From the NCBI RefSeq assembly GCF_014084105.1, contig NZ_CP048289.1, forward strand, positions 6,519,922 through 6,583,921: a stretch of DNA of 64,000 bases. The letters run 5' to 3'. Source of the DNA: Streptacidiphilus sp. P02-A3a. GTDB taxonomy: Bacteria; Actinomycetota; Actinomycetes; Streptomycetales; Streptomycetaceae. This document shows positions 8,541-17,177 of this stretch, piece by piece (the stretch's first letter is position 1; every line of letters begins with the position of its first letter). The notes under the pieces are model-generated. The model was not told the DNA's origin. It saw only the letters and a list, made by a program, of their open reading frames with translations, and did not search any database. The position numbers were made by a program, and so were the translations under genes.

Positions 8541-9961
8541 CTCCGGGCCAGGCGGTGGGGACGGACGACCTGGCCGGGGCCCGTGACCACGCGGGCCCCG
8601 CTCCCGGGCCCGGGGGCGGCAGCCGCGGGCGACGCGGGCGGCACCGCAGACGCGACCCGCGCCGGGCCGTGCTCGGCGCGACAGCGGTCGCCTGCGGGGT
8701 CAGTGTGGCCGGGATCTACTACGCGCAGCCGCTGCTACCGGCACTGGCGGCGGCCTTCGGCATCGGTCGGCCGAGTGCCGCCGCTATCGTGACAGCTGGT
8801 CAGATCGGCTATGCCGTCGGTCTGTTGCTGCTGGTCCCGCTGGGTGACGTGCGGGACCGGAAGCGGCTGGCCGTGGTCCTGATGCTGCTGGCCGCACCGG
8901 CGGCGGCGCTGGCCGCGCTCGCGCCGACCCTGCCGGTGCTGGCGGCGGCCGTGGCCGTGCTCGGCCTGACCGGCAGCGCGGCCCAGGTACTGGTGGCGCT
9001 GACCGCCGCCGGGGCGAGCGGGGCCGGGCGCGGCCGGGCGGTGGGCACGGTGATGGGCGGGTTGACCGCGGGCATCCTGCTGGCCCGGGTCTTCGCCGGG
9101 ACGCTGGCCGAGCTCGCGGGCTGGCGGGCGGTGTACGCGGCGGCGGCGGTGCTGCTGGCGGGCGCGGCGCTACTGGTCCAGCTCGTGCTGCCCGGCTCGG
9201 GACATCCGGTGCGGCTGCGGCGACCCGGTCGGCGAAGGCCCGGGGCGCTCCGCGCGGGGATCCACGGCTACGGACAACTGCTTTCCGGGACAGGCTCCCT
9301 GATGTGGCGTCAGCCGCTGCTCCGGCGGCGCTGCGGGCACGGCTTCCTGGCCTTCGCCGCGTTCTCCGCGTTCTGGACGCCGTGCGCGTACCTGCTGTCC
9401 GCGCCACCGTTCCACTACGGCGAGGCCGCGATCGGGCTGTTCGGGCTGGCCGGGCTGGCCGGGGTGCTGTTCGCGCAGCCGGTGGGCAGGTGGTGCGACC
9501 GGGGGCACGCGCGGTCGGCGGCCTTCGGCTTCAGCGCGCTGATGGCCGCCTCGTTCGGGGTCCTCGCGCTGGGCCGGGGACAGCCGACGGCACTGGCCGC
9601 CGGGGCCGTGCTGCTCGACCTCGGGCTGCGCGGCGTGCAGACCGCCAACCAGCAGCAGATCTACGCGCTGCTCCCGGCGACCACCCACAGCAGGGTCACC
9701 ACCGCGTATATGACCTGCTATTTCGTCGGCGGCGCCACCGGTTCGGTGCTCTCCGCCGACCTCTACGCCCGCACCGGCTGGAGTGGCGTGTGCCTGCTCG
9801 GCGCGGCGTTGGCCGCCGCGCCCCTGGCGCCCCGCATGCTGAAGATCATCGCGACCCGCGGCACCCGAGCGTCCACGGCACCACCCGCGCGGCGACCGAC
9901 CGAGCAGGGGGGAACCGCGACCGGACCGAGCACAGCGACCGAGCCCGAGGAGGCATCGTGA
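8537..9961 (+). CDS. MFS transporter, DHA1/YnfM-like exporter
   Basis: A 474-residue major facilitator protein with about 12 hydrophobic segments. The first helix carries GIYYAQPLLPALA, typical of the YnfM/NepI-like drug:H+ antiporter group, and loop 2-3 carries GDVRDRKR. A long charged N-terminal tail (about 50 residues) precedes helix 1, and a Thr/Pro-rich cytoplasmic tail follows helix 12. The GTG at 8537 overlaps the preceding TGA in a GTGA junction, and the gene ends in another GTGA junction with the oxidase. Position in the operon suggests it exports the pathway product and may give self-protection. Confidence 0.88.
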   Translation: MTPGQAVGTDDLAGARDHAGPAPGPGGGSRGRRGRHRRRDPRRAVLGATAVACGVSVAGIYYAQPLLPALAAAFGIGRPSAAAIVTAGQIGYAVGLLLLVPLGDVRDRKRLAVVLMLLAAPAAALAALAPTLPVLAAAVAVLGLTGSAAQVLVALTAAGASGAGRGRAVGTVMGGLTAGILLARVFAGTLAELAGWRAVYAAAAVLLAGAALLVQLVLPGSGHPVRLRRPGRRRPGALRAGIHGYGQLLSGTGSLMWRQPLLRRRCGHGFLAFAAFSAFWTPCAYLLSAPPFHYGEAAIGLFGLAGLAGVLFAQPVGRWCDRGHARSAAFGFSALMAASFGVLALGRGQPTALAAGAVLLDLGLRGVQTANQQQIYALLPATTHSRVTTAYMTCYFVGGATGSVLSADLYARTGWSGVCLLGAALAAAPLAPRMLKIIATRGTRASTAPPARRPTEQGGTATGPSTATEPEEAS

Positions 9962-11922
9962 CCACCCGACAACTCACCACCGAACCGACCACCACCACCC
10001 TCACCAAGTTCGTCGACCCGCTGCCCATCCCGAAGCGGCTGCGCGCCGACCCCGCCGACCCGCTGCCGTCCTTCACGATCCGCACCGTCGCCGCCGAGCT
10101 GCGGCTGCACACGCAACTGCCGCCCACCGCGCTGTGGACCTACGGGGGCGACTTTCCCGGCCCGGTCCTCGACGTCCACCGCGACCAGCGGATCAGGGTC
10201 ACCTGGACCAACGAGGTGACCACGCCCTACCCCGCCGTCAACGCGTACCTGGCCGACGCGCCCGGCAACCCGTCCCTGGCGATGAACGACCCGGGCATCG
10301 GCGCCGCGCAGCCGGTCCCCGGCACCACCGGGCTGCCCGCCTGGCTGGACACCCACCTGCACGGCGCGGTCACCGGCGGCGGCAACGACGGCTGGATGGA
10401 GAACGCCCTGCTGACCGGGGACTCCCAGCTCGCCGAGTACCCGAACCGGCAACCGGCGATGACCCTCTGGTACCACGACCACGCGATGAACATCACCAGC
10501 CTGAACGTCTTCGCCGGGCTGGTCGGGATGTACCTGCTGCGCGACGAGGAGGAGGACAAGCTCGGGCTCCCGGACGGCGAGCACGAGATCCCGCTGATCG
10601 TCTGCGACCGCAACCTGGCCACCGACGCCAACGGCGCGCTCACCGGCCAACTGCTGCACAAGACCACCGGGACGCTGCCCTTCCTCGGCCCGTACACCCT
10701 GGTCAACGGCCGGATCTGGCCGTACCTGGAGGTCCGCCCCGGGTGGTACCGGTTCCGGCTGCTCAACGCGTCCAACTCCCGTACCTACCGGCTGCACCTG
10801 CTGGACGAGAAGGACAACCAGGTCACCGCCGGGGCCGTGTGGCAGATCGGCACGGACAGCGGCCTGCTGGGCGCCCCGCTGCCGGTCGGTTCCGCCGGAC
10901 TGACCCTCGCGCCCGCCGAACGCGCGGACGTGCTGGTCGACTTCGGCGCGTTCCGGGGCAGCAGCCTGCGGCTGGTCAACTCCGCGCAGGCGCCGTTCCG
11001 GGGCGACCCGCTGCCGCCCGGGGTCAAGCCGGGCGACCCGCTGCCCGCCGACCGGCTGCCGGAGCCGGACGTGATGCAGTTCCGGGTCCGCGCGGAGCGG
11101 CTGCACGACCTGGTGCCGCTGCTGCGCGAGCTGGAACCGGGGAAGTCGGGCGAGGAGCGGGACACCGTGGCCTCGGGGCACGGCTTCCGGCTGCCGGAGA
11201 CGCTCTCGCCGTCCTACTACCGGCTCACCGAGCAGCGGCTCCCGGCCGACCCGGTGCAACGGGTGCTCGGGCTGGCCGCCGACCCGGACGGCACGCTGGG
11301 GCTGTGGGAGCTCCAGGAGGTGCCCGCCACCGAGGCGCCGACCGCCCCCGGACAGGTGCTGGACGGCATCATCCAGGTCACCGGCCCGACCGGGGTCACC
11401 ACCACCTACCAGCGGGTCGCCCGGCACTTCGACGACCAGCTCAACTGGCGCGCGCGGATGGACGAGTGGGAGGTGTGGCAGATCCTCAACCTGAGCGGGA
11501 TCCTGCACCCCATCCACATCCATCTGATCCGCTTCCAGCCGCTGTCCATCGACGCGTACGACACCGGCGAGTTCGATGCCGCGCTCGGCGGCACGGCCAC
11601 CGGCAAGCCGGTCGCGCACCTGGCCGCACTGCCCATCGACCCGTCGCTGACCGGCTGGAAGGACGTGATGCGGATCCCGCCCGGGACGTCGGTGACGGTC
11701 GCGGGCCAGTTCCGCGGCGCGGCCGGGCGGTACATGTACCACTGCCACATCCTGGAGCACGAGGACGCCGGGATGATGCGGCAGTTCGCGGTGATGCCGG
11801 GAGCCGTCATGGACGTCGGCAGGGGTATGGGCGGCGGCATGGGCGGCGGCATGGGCGGCGGTATGAGCGGGGGTACCGGCATCACCAGCACCACCGGCAC
11901 CACTGGCATGGGCAGCATGTGA
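9958..11922 (+). CDS. Multicopper oxidase, phenoxazinone synthase/CotA-like, with Met-rich tail
   Basis: A 654-residue three-domain multicopper oxidase resembling PhsA/CotA-type o-aminophenol oxidases and laccases. All copper motifs are intact: THLHGA (about 130), WYHDHAM (about 171), HPIHIHL (about 516) and HCHILEHEDAGMM (about 594), the last supplying type 1 and type 3 ligands. There is no signal peptide, as in PhsA, so it should act in the cytoplasm. The C-terminus is unusual: repeated GGGM units followed by a Thr/Gly stretch (about 620-654), a plausible copper-scavenging arm. The GTG start overlaps the MFS stop (GTGA), with GGAGG about 6 nt upstream. As last gene of the operon it probably performs the final oxidation or oxidative coupling; PhsA-type enzymes make coloured coupled products. 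Confidence 0.9.
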   Translation: MTTRQLTTEPTTTTLTKFVDPLPIPKRLRADPADPLPSFTIRTVAAELRLHTQLPPTALWTYGGDFPGPVLDVHRDQRIRVTWTNEVTTPYPAVNAYLADAPGNPSLAMNDPGIGAAQPVPGTTGLPAWLDTHLHGAVTGGGNDGWMENALLTGDSQLAEYPNRQPAMTLWYHDHAMNITSLNVFAGLVGMYLLRDEEEDKLGLPDGEHEIPLIVCDRNLATDANGALTGQLLHKTTGTLPFLGPYTLVNGRIWPYLEVRPGWYRFRLLNASNSRTYRLHLLDEKDNQVTAGAVWQIGTDSGLLGAPLPVGSAGLTLAPAERADVLVDFGAFRGSSLRLVNSAQAPFRGDPLPPGVKPGDPLPADRLPEPDVMQFRVRAERLHDLVPLLRELEPGKSGEERDTVASGHGFRLPETLSPSYYRLTEQRLPADPVQRVLGLAADPDGTLGLWELQEVPATEAPTAPGQVLDGIIQVTGPTGVTTTYQRVARHFDDQLNWRARMDEWEVWQILNLSGILHPIHIHLIRFQPLSIDAYDTGEFDAALGGTATGKPVAHLAALPIDPSLTGWKDVMRIPPGTSVTVAGQFRGAAGRYMYHCHILEHEDAGMMRQFAVMPGAVMDVGRGMGGGMGGGMGGGMSGGTGITSTTGTTGMGSM

Positions 11923-11967
11923 GCCGGGCGGAAGGTGAGCCGGGCGGTCTCTGAGCCGGACGACGCC

Positions 11968-12005
11968 GCGCGCCCCACCGACGAGGTCTCGTCGGTGGGG
12001 CGCGC
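11968..12005. terminator. Strong intrinsic terminator of the asnB operon
   Basis: A perfect 18-bp GC-rich inverted repeat (arm 1 at 11968-11985, arm 2 at 11988-12005) with a 2-nt gap, 45 nt after the oxidase stop. It also lies just beyond the stop of the convergent gene at 12019, so it can serve both strands. Confidence 0.85.
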
Positions 12006-12018
12006 GCCTCAGGTCACC

Positions 12019-12216
12019 TCATTCGGGTGTCGGCTCCTCGGGGTGGCAGGGCCCCGGGCAGTGGTCGGACCCGCTGGTACCGGCCGCCTCGGGCCCGTCC
12101 TGCTTCGCACGTGCTCCGCTCACCGCGGCGACGGCACCGGCGCCGAGGGCGATGGCTGCGGCAGCCAGCCCTCCGATCCGGGCCAGGCTCGATGAGCTTG
12201 CGGTGTTGTCGGACAT
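12019..12216 (-). CDS. Small single-pass membrane or secreted protein
   Basis: A 65-residue ORF with AGGAG 8 nt before its ATG. Residues 11-32 form one Ala/Gly/Val-rich hydrophobic segment, followed by a short polar tail with CPGPCHPEE near the C-terminus, a possible metal-binding Cys/His cluster. I do not recognise a family. It lies 136 bp downstream of the histidine kinase gene on the same strand and could be its target or accessory protein. Codon third positions are G/C-rich throughout, supporting a real gene. Confidence 0.6.
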   Translation of the reverse strand: MSDNTASSSSLARIGGLAAAAIALGAGAVAAVSGARAKQDGPEAAGTSGSDHCPGPCHPEEPTPE

Positions 12217-12352
12217 CTGCTCGCTCCTGTCTGTCTCTCGTGTGCCCCGGTTCCCGGGGCCGCCTGGATCTCTCCGGCACCAACCAATCTGCGCCGACCA
12301 GGGTCCCGGGCACATGGGTACAACGCCCTGAATTGTCCCATGAACGGGCGGG

Positions 12353-14515
12353 TCACTCCGGGTCGTGGACCGGAATGACCGCCCGGACCAGCAGTCCCCG
12401 GCCGTCCGCGAGCGGGTTGCCGAGCAGCGTGAGCGTGCCGCCGAGCTCGGCCGCCCGCTCCGCCATCGAGTGCAGCCCCACGCCGCCCCCGGCCGACCCC
12501 GGCGACCCGCTCGGGCCGCCGTTCCGGTCGTCCATCCCCCTCCCGTCGTCGCTGATCTCGGCGGTCACCGCGCCCTGGTCCACCCGCACCCGCAGCCGGG
12601 CGTGCCGGGCCCCGGCGTGCCGGACCACGTTGTGCAGCGCCTCGGCCGCGATCCGGTAGACCGCGACCTCGACCGCCGCCGGCAGCGGCGGCAGCGGATC
12701 CGGTTCGCAGAGCGCCTCGATCTCCAGCCGGGAGCCGGTCAGCTGCCCGGCGAGCTGGCGCAGCGAACCGTCCAGTCCGCCCCGGTCCAGGATCCCGGGG
12801 GCCAGCCCGTCGGTGATCCGGCGCAGCTCGGTGATGGCGTCCGCGATGCCCTGCGACACCGATCCCAGCCGTCGCCCGACGGCCTGGTCCTGCGGCAGCG
12901 CGGCACAGACCGTGTCGACCTGGAGGCGCAGCCCGGCGAGGGCCGGGGCGAGCCCGTCGTGCAGGTCGCGGCGGAGCCGACGGCGGGTCTCCTCCCGGGC
13001 GAGCACGATCCGCTCGCGGCTGGCCTGGAGGTCCTCGTACAGCCGCAGCGAGGCGACCGCGGGGGCGGCCTGGTCGGCGAGGAACCGCAGCACGTCGTGG
13101 TCCTGCTGGTCGAGCGCGCTCTCCCGGCCACGCGAGGCGGCCTCCAGCAGGCCGATCGAGGTGCCCTCGTAGGAGAGCTCGAACCGGTGCCAGGGCCCGC
13201 TCGGCGCCTCGCCCAGCGCGGCGGCCTCCCGGGGGCCGCCGCTGGTGCTCAGCAGCACCCGGGCGGCCGGGAAGCGGAGCGTGTCGACGACGGTCTCGCA
13301 GAGCAGCCTCGGCGCGTCGGCCGGGCTCACCGCGTGGCTCAGCCGCTCCGCGAGCTCCCGCACCACCCGGTACGGCTGGGCGCGCTCGCCGTAGTAGGAG
13401 CGGTCGACCAGGCGCACCGCGCGGCTCCCGGTGGTCCGCATCAGCAGGCCGATCAGCAGCGAGACGACGACCATGACCAGCGCGCCGGGCGTGCGGGAGC
13501 CCGGCACCAGCCGGAAGATCAGCAGGCTGAGCGCGAGGTAGGCGACGACCAGCCCGGTCAGCACCACCAGCACCGCCAGCGTCCGGCGGCTGGCCCGGTC
13601 CAGGTGGCCGGAGCGGTCGGGGATGAAGACCAGGCCCAGGCCGACCGGCCACAGCAGCACCGCGACGTAGTAGAGCACCAGCAGCGGCGTGGGCGCCACG
13701 GTGATCTGCACGTACTGGAGCGAGACCACCATCTTCCACAGCAGGAAGGGGGTCAGCAGCAGCATCGGTCCCCGGATCCGCCCGAGCCAGCCGGTCCGCT
13801 GCGGTGACTCCCCCGGCGCGGCGTACGGCCGTGACGGCGGCAGCCACCCCTGCTGCCCGCGCTGCCAGCGGACCAGCATCACCGTGAAGGTCAGCACGGT
13901 GATGCCGAGCGGCACGTAGTTCACCACGGGCGCCACCACCGCGTCGATCGCGGCGTAGGGACCGCTCCAGGGCGCGCCGGTGAACGGGGAGGGCATGCCG
14001 TACCAGGACTCACTCCCGGCGTTCTCGTCGTAGGCCTCGGCGACGCTCCACAGGGCGATCAGCACCACCAGGACCCGCGCCCAGCGGCCGTCGGGCAGCC
14101 GCCCGGTGGGCAGCCACAGCGGGAACGCGTAGAACAGGAAGGTGTAGAGCATCGAGCCGAGCACGGCGGCGCCGACCACCGCCAGCCGTACCCCGTAGCC
14201 GGCCCCGAACGCGGCGGCGGCCGGGGGTCCGGCCTGCCCCACCAGGTCACCGGTACCGACCACGACCAGCATGCCGCCGACCGGGCCGCCGGAGGGGTGG
14301 GCGACGATGAACGCGCCGCAGACCGCGCAGCCCAGCGAGAACAGCATCCGCGAGCCGAACGGTACGAAGTCCACCACCGCGAGCCGGGGCCCGCCCAGGT
14401 CGGTGAAGCCGAGGGCCATCCAGACCACACAGGCGGCGAGCGCGAGGGCGCACGCGGCGTACACCGGCAGCATCCGGCGTCCGACGCGGGCGGGCGCTGG
14501 TTGGAGTGCGCTCAT
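12353..14515 (-). CDS. Membrane sensor histidine kinase, NarL/DesK-type (HisKA_3), with GAF-like domain
   Basis: A 720-residue kinase. The N-terminal 330 residues hold about 8-9 hydrophobic segments. A GAF-like region follows (about 370-490), then the dimerisation helix with RRDLHDGLAPALAG (phospho-His near 516) and a HATPase_c domain (ALHNVVRHAGA N-box, DDGRGM G1-box, GVGLHSM G2-box). This is the large HisKA_3 architecture common in streptomycetes. ATG 14515 is chosen over upstream in-frame starts because GGAAGG lies about 6 nt before it. The cognate regulator is the next gene upstream (93-bp gap) on the same strand, so the regulator is transcribed first. The signal is unknown. Confidence 0.9.
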   Translation of the reverse strand: MSALQPAPARVGRRMLPVYAACALALAACVVWMALGFTDLGGPRLAVVDFVPFGSRMLFSLGCAVCGAFIVAHPSGGPVGGMLVVVGTGDLVGQAGPPAAAAFGAGYGVRLAVVGAAVLGSMLYTFLFYAFPLWLPTGRLPDGRWARVLVVLIALWSVAEAYDENAGSESWYGMPSPFTGAPWSGPYAAIDAVVAPVVNYVPLGITVLTFTVMLVRWQRGQQGWLPPSRPYAAPGESPQRTGWLGRIRGPMLLLTPFLLWKMVVSLQYVQITVAPTPLLVLYYVAVLLWPVGLGLVFIPDRSGHLDRASRRTLAVLVVLTGLVVAYLALSLLIFRLVPGSRTPGALVMVVVSLLIGLLMRTTGSRAVRLVDRSYYGERAQPYRVVRELAERLSHAVSPADAPRLLCETVVDTLRFPAARVLLSTSGGPREAAALGEAPSGPWHRFELSYEGTSIGLLEAASRGRESALDQQDHDVLRFLADQAAPAVASLRLYEDLQASRERIVLAREETRRRLRRDLHDGLAPALAGLRLQVDTVCAALPQDQAVGRRLGSVSQGIADAITELRRITDGLAPGILDRGGLDGSLRQLAGQLTGSRLEIEALCEPDPLPPLPAAVEVAVYRIAAEALHNVVRHAGARHARLRVRVDQGAVTAEISDDGRGMDDRNGGPSGSPGSAGGGVGLHSMAERAAELGGTLTLLGNPLADGRGLLVRAVIPVHDPE

Positions 14516-14608
14516 GGTCGCCTTCCCGGCCGAAGGGGTTCCGCTTTCCGTGAGCCCTCCAGGGTGCGCCGCCCGCTGTCCCGGGCGCATGGGGCGGCGG
14601 TCCCGTGG

Positions 14609-15322
14609 CTACCCGTCGCGTCCCTGGGCGCCCCGGTCGTGGGCGTCCCGGTCGCCCAGGCCGACGTCCCGCGCCCGGGCCACGGCCTCGGCCCTGGTGG
14701 TGACCCTGAGCTTGTCGAAGATGTGCGAGATGTGGTTGCGGACGGTCTTCTCCGCCAGGTAGAGCTCGCGGGAGATCCGCCGGTTGTCCATGCCCCGGGC
14801 GACCAGTTCCAGCACCTCGACCTCGCGCGTCGTCAGTGCCGGGAACAGCCGCTCGGCGTCCAGGCGGCGTCCGCCCGCGAGCAGGCCGGAGATCCGGGCG
14901 GCGACGTCGCGGCCGAAGACCGCCCCGCCGTAGGCGGCGGTGCGGACCGCGTGCAGCACCTCGTCCCGACCGGCGCCCTTGACCAGGTAGCCCCGGGCGC
15001 CCGCCTGGAGCGCGCCGAGCAGGCTGGCGTCGTCGTCGGACATGGTCAGCATCAGCACCGGCAGCCCGGGGTGGTTCTCGGCCAGCCGCCGGGTGGCCTC
15101 GATGCCGGAGGCGTCGGGCAGCGAGAGGTCCATCACCACCACGTCCGGCCGCTGCTCGGCGACGACCGCGAGCGCCGCGGCGACCGTCTCGGCCTCGGCC
15201 ACCACCTGGATGTCCTCGGTGCTCTCCAACGCCGCCCGCAGACCCTCCCGGAACAGCGGGTGGTCGTCGACGACGACCACCCGCACCACTCCGTCCCCGC
15301 GCTGAACTCCGTCACGCTCCAC
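14609..15322 (-). CDS. NarL/FixJ family response regulator
   Basis: A 237-residue two-domain regulator. The receiver domain carries the acidic pair in VVVDDHP, the phospho-acceptor Asp about 65 in VVVMDLSLP, and Lys about 114 in YLVKGA. The LuxR helix-turn-helix is at the C-terminus (LTTREVEVLELVARGMDNRRISRELYL in two pieces, then KTVRNHISHIFDKL). It pairs with the kinase immediately downstream. The GTG at 15322 has no Shine-Dalgarno but sits 6 nt from a -10-like TAGTAT, suggesting a leaderless transcript. The Arg/Asp/Gly-rich C-terminal tail (about 10 residues) is not part of the usual fold. Confidence 0.9.
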   Translation of the reverse strand: MERDGVQRGDGVVRVVVVDDHPLFREGLRAALESTEDIQVVAEAETVAAALAVVAEQRPDVVVMDLSLPDASGIEATRRLAENHPGLPVLMLTMSDDDASLLGALQAGARGYLVKGAGRDEVLHAVRTAAYGGAVFGRDVAARISGLLAGGRRLDAERLFPALTTREVEVLELVARGMDNRRISRELYLAEKTVRNHISHIFDKLRVTTRAEAVARARDVGLGDRDAHDRGAQGRDG

Positions 15323-15328
15323 GGGCCC

Positions 15329-15334
15329 ATACTA
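15329..15334 (-). promoter_or_regulatory. Putative -10 of a leaderless promoter for the response regulator
   Basis: Read on the minus strand this is TAGTAT, a good -10, followed by 6 nt and the GTG at 15322. Without a ribosome-binding site this spacing is the usual leaderless layout of actinobacteria. Confidence 0.55.
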
Positions 15335-15463
15335 GACGTAGTCGAACGGTCACCCTGGGCAACCGGCCGACCGGCCCGCCACGACTGCTCCCGAACGGGG
15401 GAACGGCCCGCCCGGGCGGCCTGCCTTCCGGGTCGGCGGACCGGCGGAGCCCATGCTGCTGCC

Positions 15464-17158
15464 ATGACCACCGACTCCCCCGGCTCGCTGAACCGGCGCG
15501 GGCTGCTCACCGCGGTCGGCGGCGCGACCACCGCGCTGACCGGCCTGCTCACCACCGGCCCGGCCGCCGCGCTGACCAGTACCGCCAGTACCGCCAGTGC
15601 GGCCAGTGCCGCCGACGTCATCCGCGCCGGTCCGCCGGAGCCCACGGCCTTCGGACCGGTGACCGTGCGCCCGGCCGACACCCGGTACCAGTCCCTGCTG
15701 CGCGGCGACAACTTCCGCTTCGTCGGCCGACCGGACGAGGTCCGGGTGCTCGGCTCCACCGGGCAGGTGGTGCGCGCGGTCGCCGACGCCGTGCGGTCCG
15801 GGCGGCGGCCCGCGGCCCGCAGCGGCGGCCACTGCTTCGAGGACTTCACCGCCAACCCGTCGGTGCGGATGCTGCTCGACCTGTCGCCGATGGACGCGGT
15901 CGGCTACGACCCGGGGCTCCGGGCGTTCTCGGTGCAGCCGGGGGCGACCCTGGGCCACGTGTACCGGACGCTGTTCAAGGGCTGGGGCGTCACCGTACCG
16001 GCGGGCGGCTGCCCGGGGGTGGGCGCGGGCGGCCACTTCGTGGGCGGCGGCTACGGGCCGCTCTCGCGCCGGTACGGTTCGCTGGTGGACCACCTCCACG
16101 GGGTGGAGGTGGTGGTGGTCGACCGGGACGGCTCGGTCCGCGCGGTGCGGGCCACCCGGGAGCCGGACGACCCGAACCACGACCTGTGGTGGGCCCATAC
16201 CGGCGGTGGCGGCGGCAACTTCGGCGTGGTCACCCGGTACTGGCTGCGCGCACCGGACGCCACCGGCGCCGACCCGGCCCGCCTCCTCCCGGCCGCACCC
16301 CGCGAGCTGCTGGAATGCCTGGTCGGCTGGTCCTGGGACGCGCGGATGACCGAGCGGGTGTTCACCACCCTGCTGCGCAACTTCGGGGTCTGGCACGAGC
16401 GCAACAGCGCGCCCGACTCGCCGTACCTGGGCCTGTACGCGATCCTGGTCCCGGCCCACCGCAGCGCCGGGGGCTTCCGGATGACGGTGCAGATCGACGC
16501 CGGCCTCCCGGGCGCGGACCGGATGGTGACCGAGTTCGTCGCCGCGGTGACCGCCGGTACCGGCGTCACCCCGAGCCTCGAAGGCCGACGCACCTTCCCC
16601 TGGCTGCATCCGACGACCTGGCCGGGCAGCGGCGAGAACGGCGACGTGGTCACCCGCCGCTACAAGGAGAAGGCCGGTTACCTGCGCCGTTCCTTCACCG
16701 ACGGGCAACTGGCGGCCATCTACCGGAACCTGACGAACCGCACCGGCGGCCCGACCGGCGGCATGCTGCTGGTGGGCTACGGCGGCCGGGTGGGGACGGT
16801 ACCGCCGGAGGCCACCGCGATCGCCCAGCGCGACGCGGTGATGAAGGCCGTCTTCCACACCACCTGGGCCGACGAGAGCGACGACGCGGCCAACCTCGCC
16901 TGGATCCGGGAGTTCTACCGCGAGGTGTACCGGGACACCGGCGGCGTGCCGGTGCCGGGCGAGGTCAGCGACGGCTCGTACATCAACTACCCCGACGCCG
17001 ACCTGGCCGACCCGGCCTGGAACACCTCGGGAACGCCCTGGCACACGCTGTACTACAAGCAGAACTACCCACGCCTGCAACGGATCAAGGCCCACTGGGA
17101 CCCGCGCGGCGTGTTCCGCCACGCGCTGGCGATCGAGCCCGCGCCCGGCGGCGGCTGA
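15464..17158 (+). CDS. Tat-exported bicovalent FAD-linked oxidase (BBE family)
   Basis: A 564-residue berberine-bridge-enzyme-like oxidase. A twin-arginine signal (NRRGLLTAVGG, hydrophobic to about residue 38) predicts folded export. The PCMH FAD domain has both covalent flavin attachment residues: His in RSGGHCFEDF (8-alpha-histidyl) and Cys in AGGCPGVGAGGHF (6-S-cysteinyl). The C-terminal BBE motif is present (SYINYPD, then YYKQNYPRLQ and KAHWDPRGVF). Family members oxidise sugars, oligosaccharides or secondary metabolites with O2. It stands alone, divergent from the two-component system and convergent with the lectin gene 19 bp away. The substrate is unknown; the secreted location favours a carbohydrate or a self-made metabolite. 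Confidence 0.9.
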   Translation: MTTDSPGSLNRRGLLTAVGGATTALTGLLTTGPAAALTSTASTASAASAADVIRAGPPEPTAFGPVTVRPADTRYQSLLRGDNFRFVGRPDEVRVLGSTGQVVRAVADAVRSGRRPAARSGGHCFEDFTANPSVRMLLDLSPMDAVGYDPGLRAFSVQPGATLGHVYRTLFKGWGVTVPAGGCPGVGAGGHFVGGGYGPLSRRYGSLVDHLHGVEVVVVDRDGSVRAVRATREPDDPNHDLWWAHTGGGGGNFGVVTRYWLRAPDATGADPARLLPAAPRELLECLVGWSWDARMTERVFTTLLRNFGVWHERNSAPDSPYLGLYAILVPAHRSAGGFRMTVQIDAGLPGADRMVTEFVAAVTAGTGVTPSLEGRRTFPWLHPTTWPGSGENGDVVTRRYKEKAGYLRRSFTDGQLAAIYRNLTNRTGGPTGGMLLVGYGGRVGTVPPEATAIAQRDAVMKAVFHTTWADESDDAANLAWIREFYREVYRDTGGVPVPGEVSDGSYINYPDADLADPAWNTSGTPWHTLYYKQNYPRLQRIKAHWDPRGVFRHALAIEPAPGGG

Positions 17159-17177
17159 GCGGCGGTCCGGGGCGGGG

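Noticed and set aside
9763..11760. 665-codon minus-strand ORF opposite the multicopper oxidase
   Set aside because: Antisense shadow of a GC-rich gene: composition is Arg/Val/Gly/Gln-rich without motifs, while the plus strand has all copper sites.
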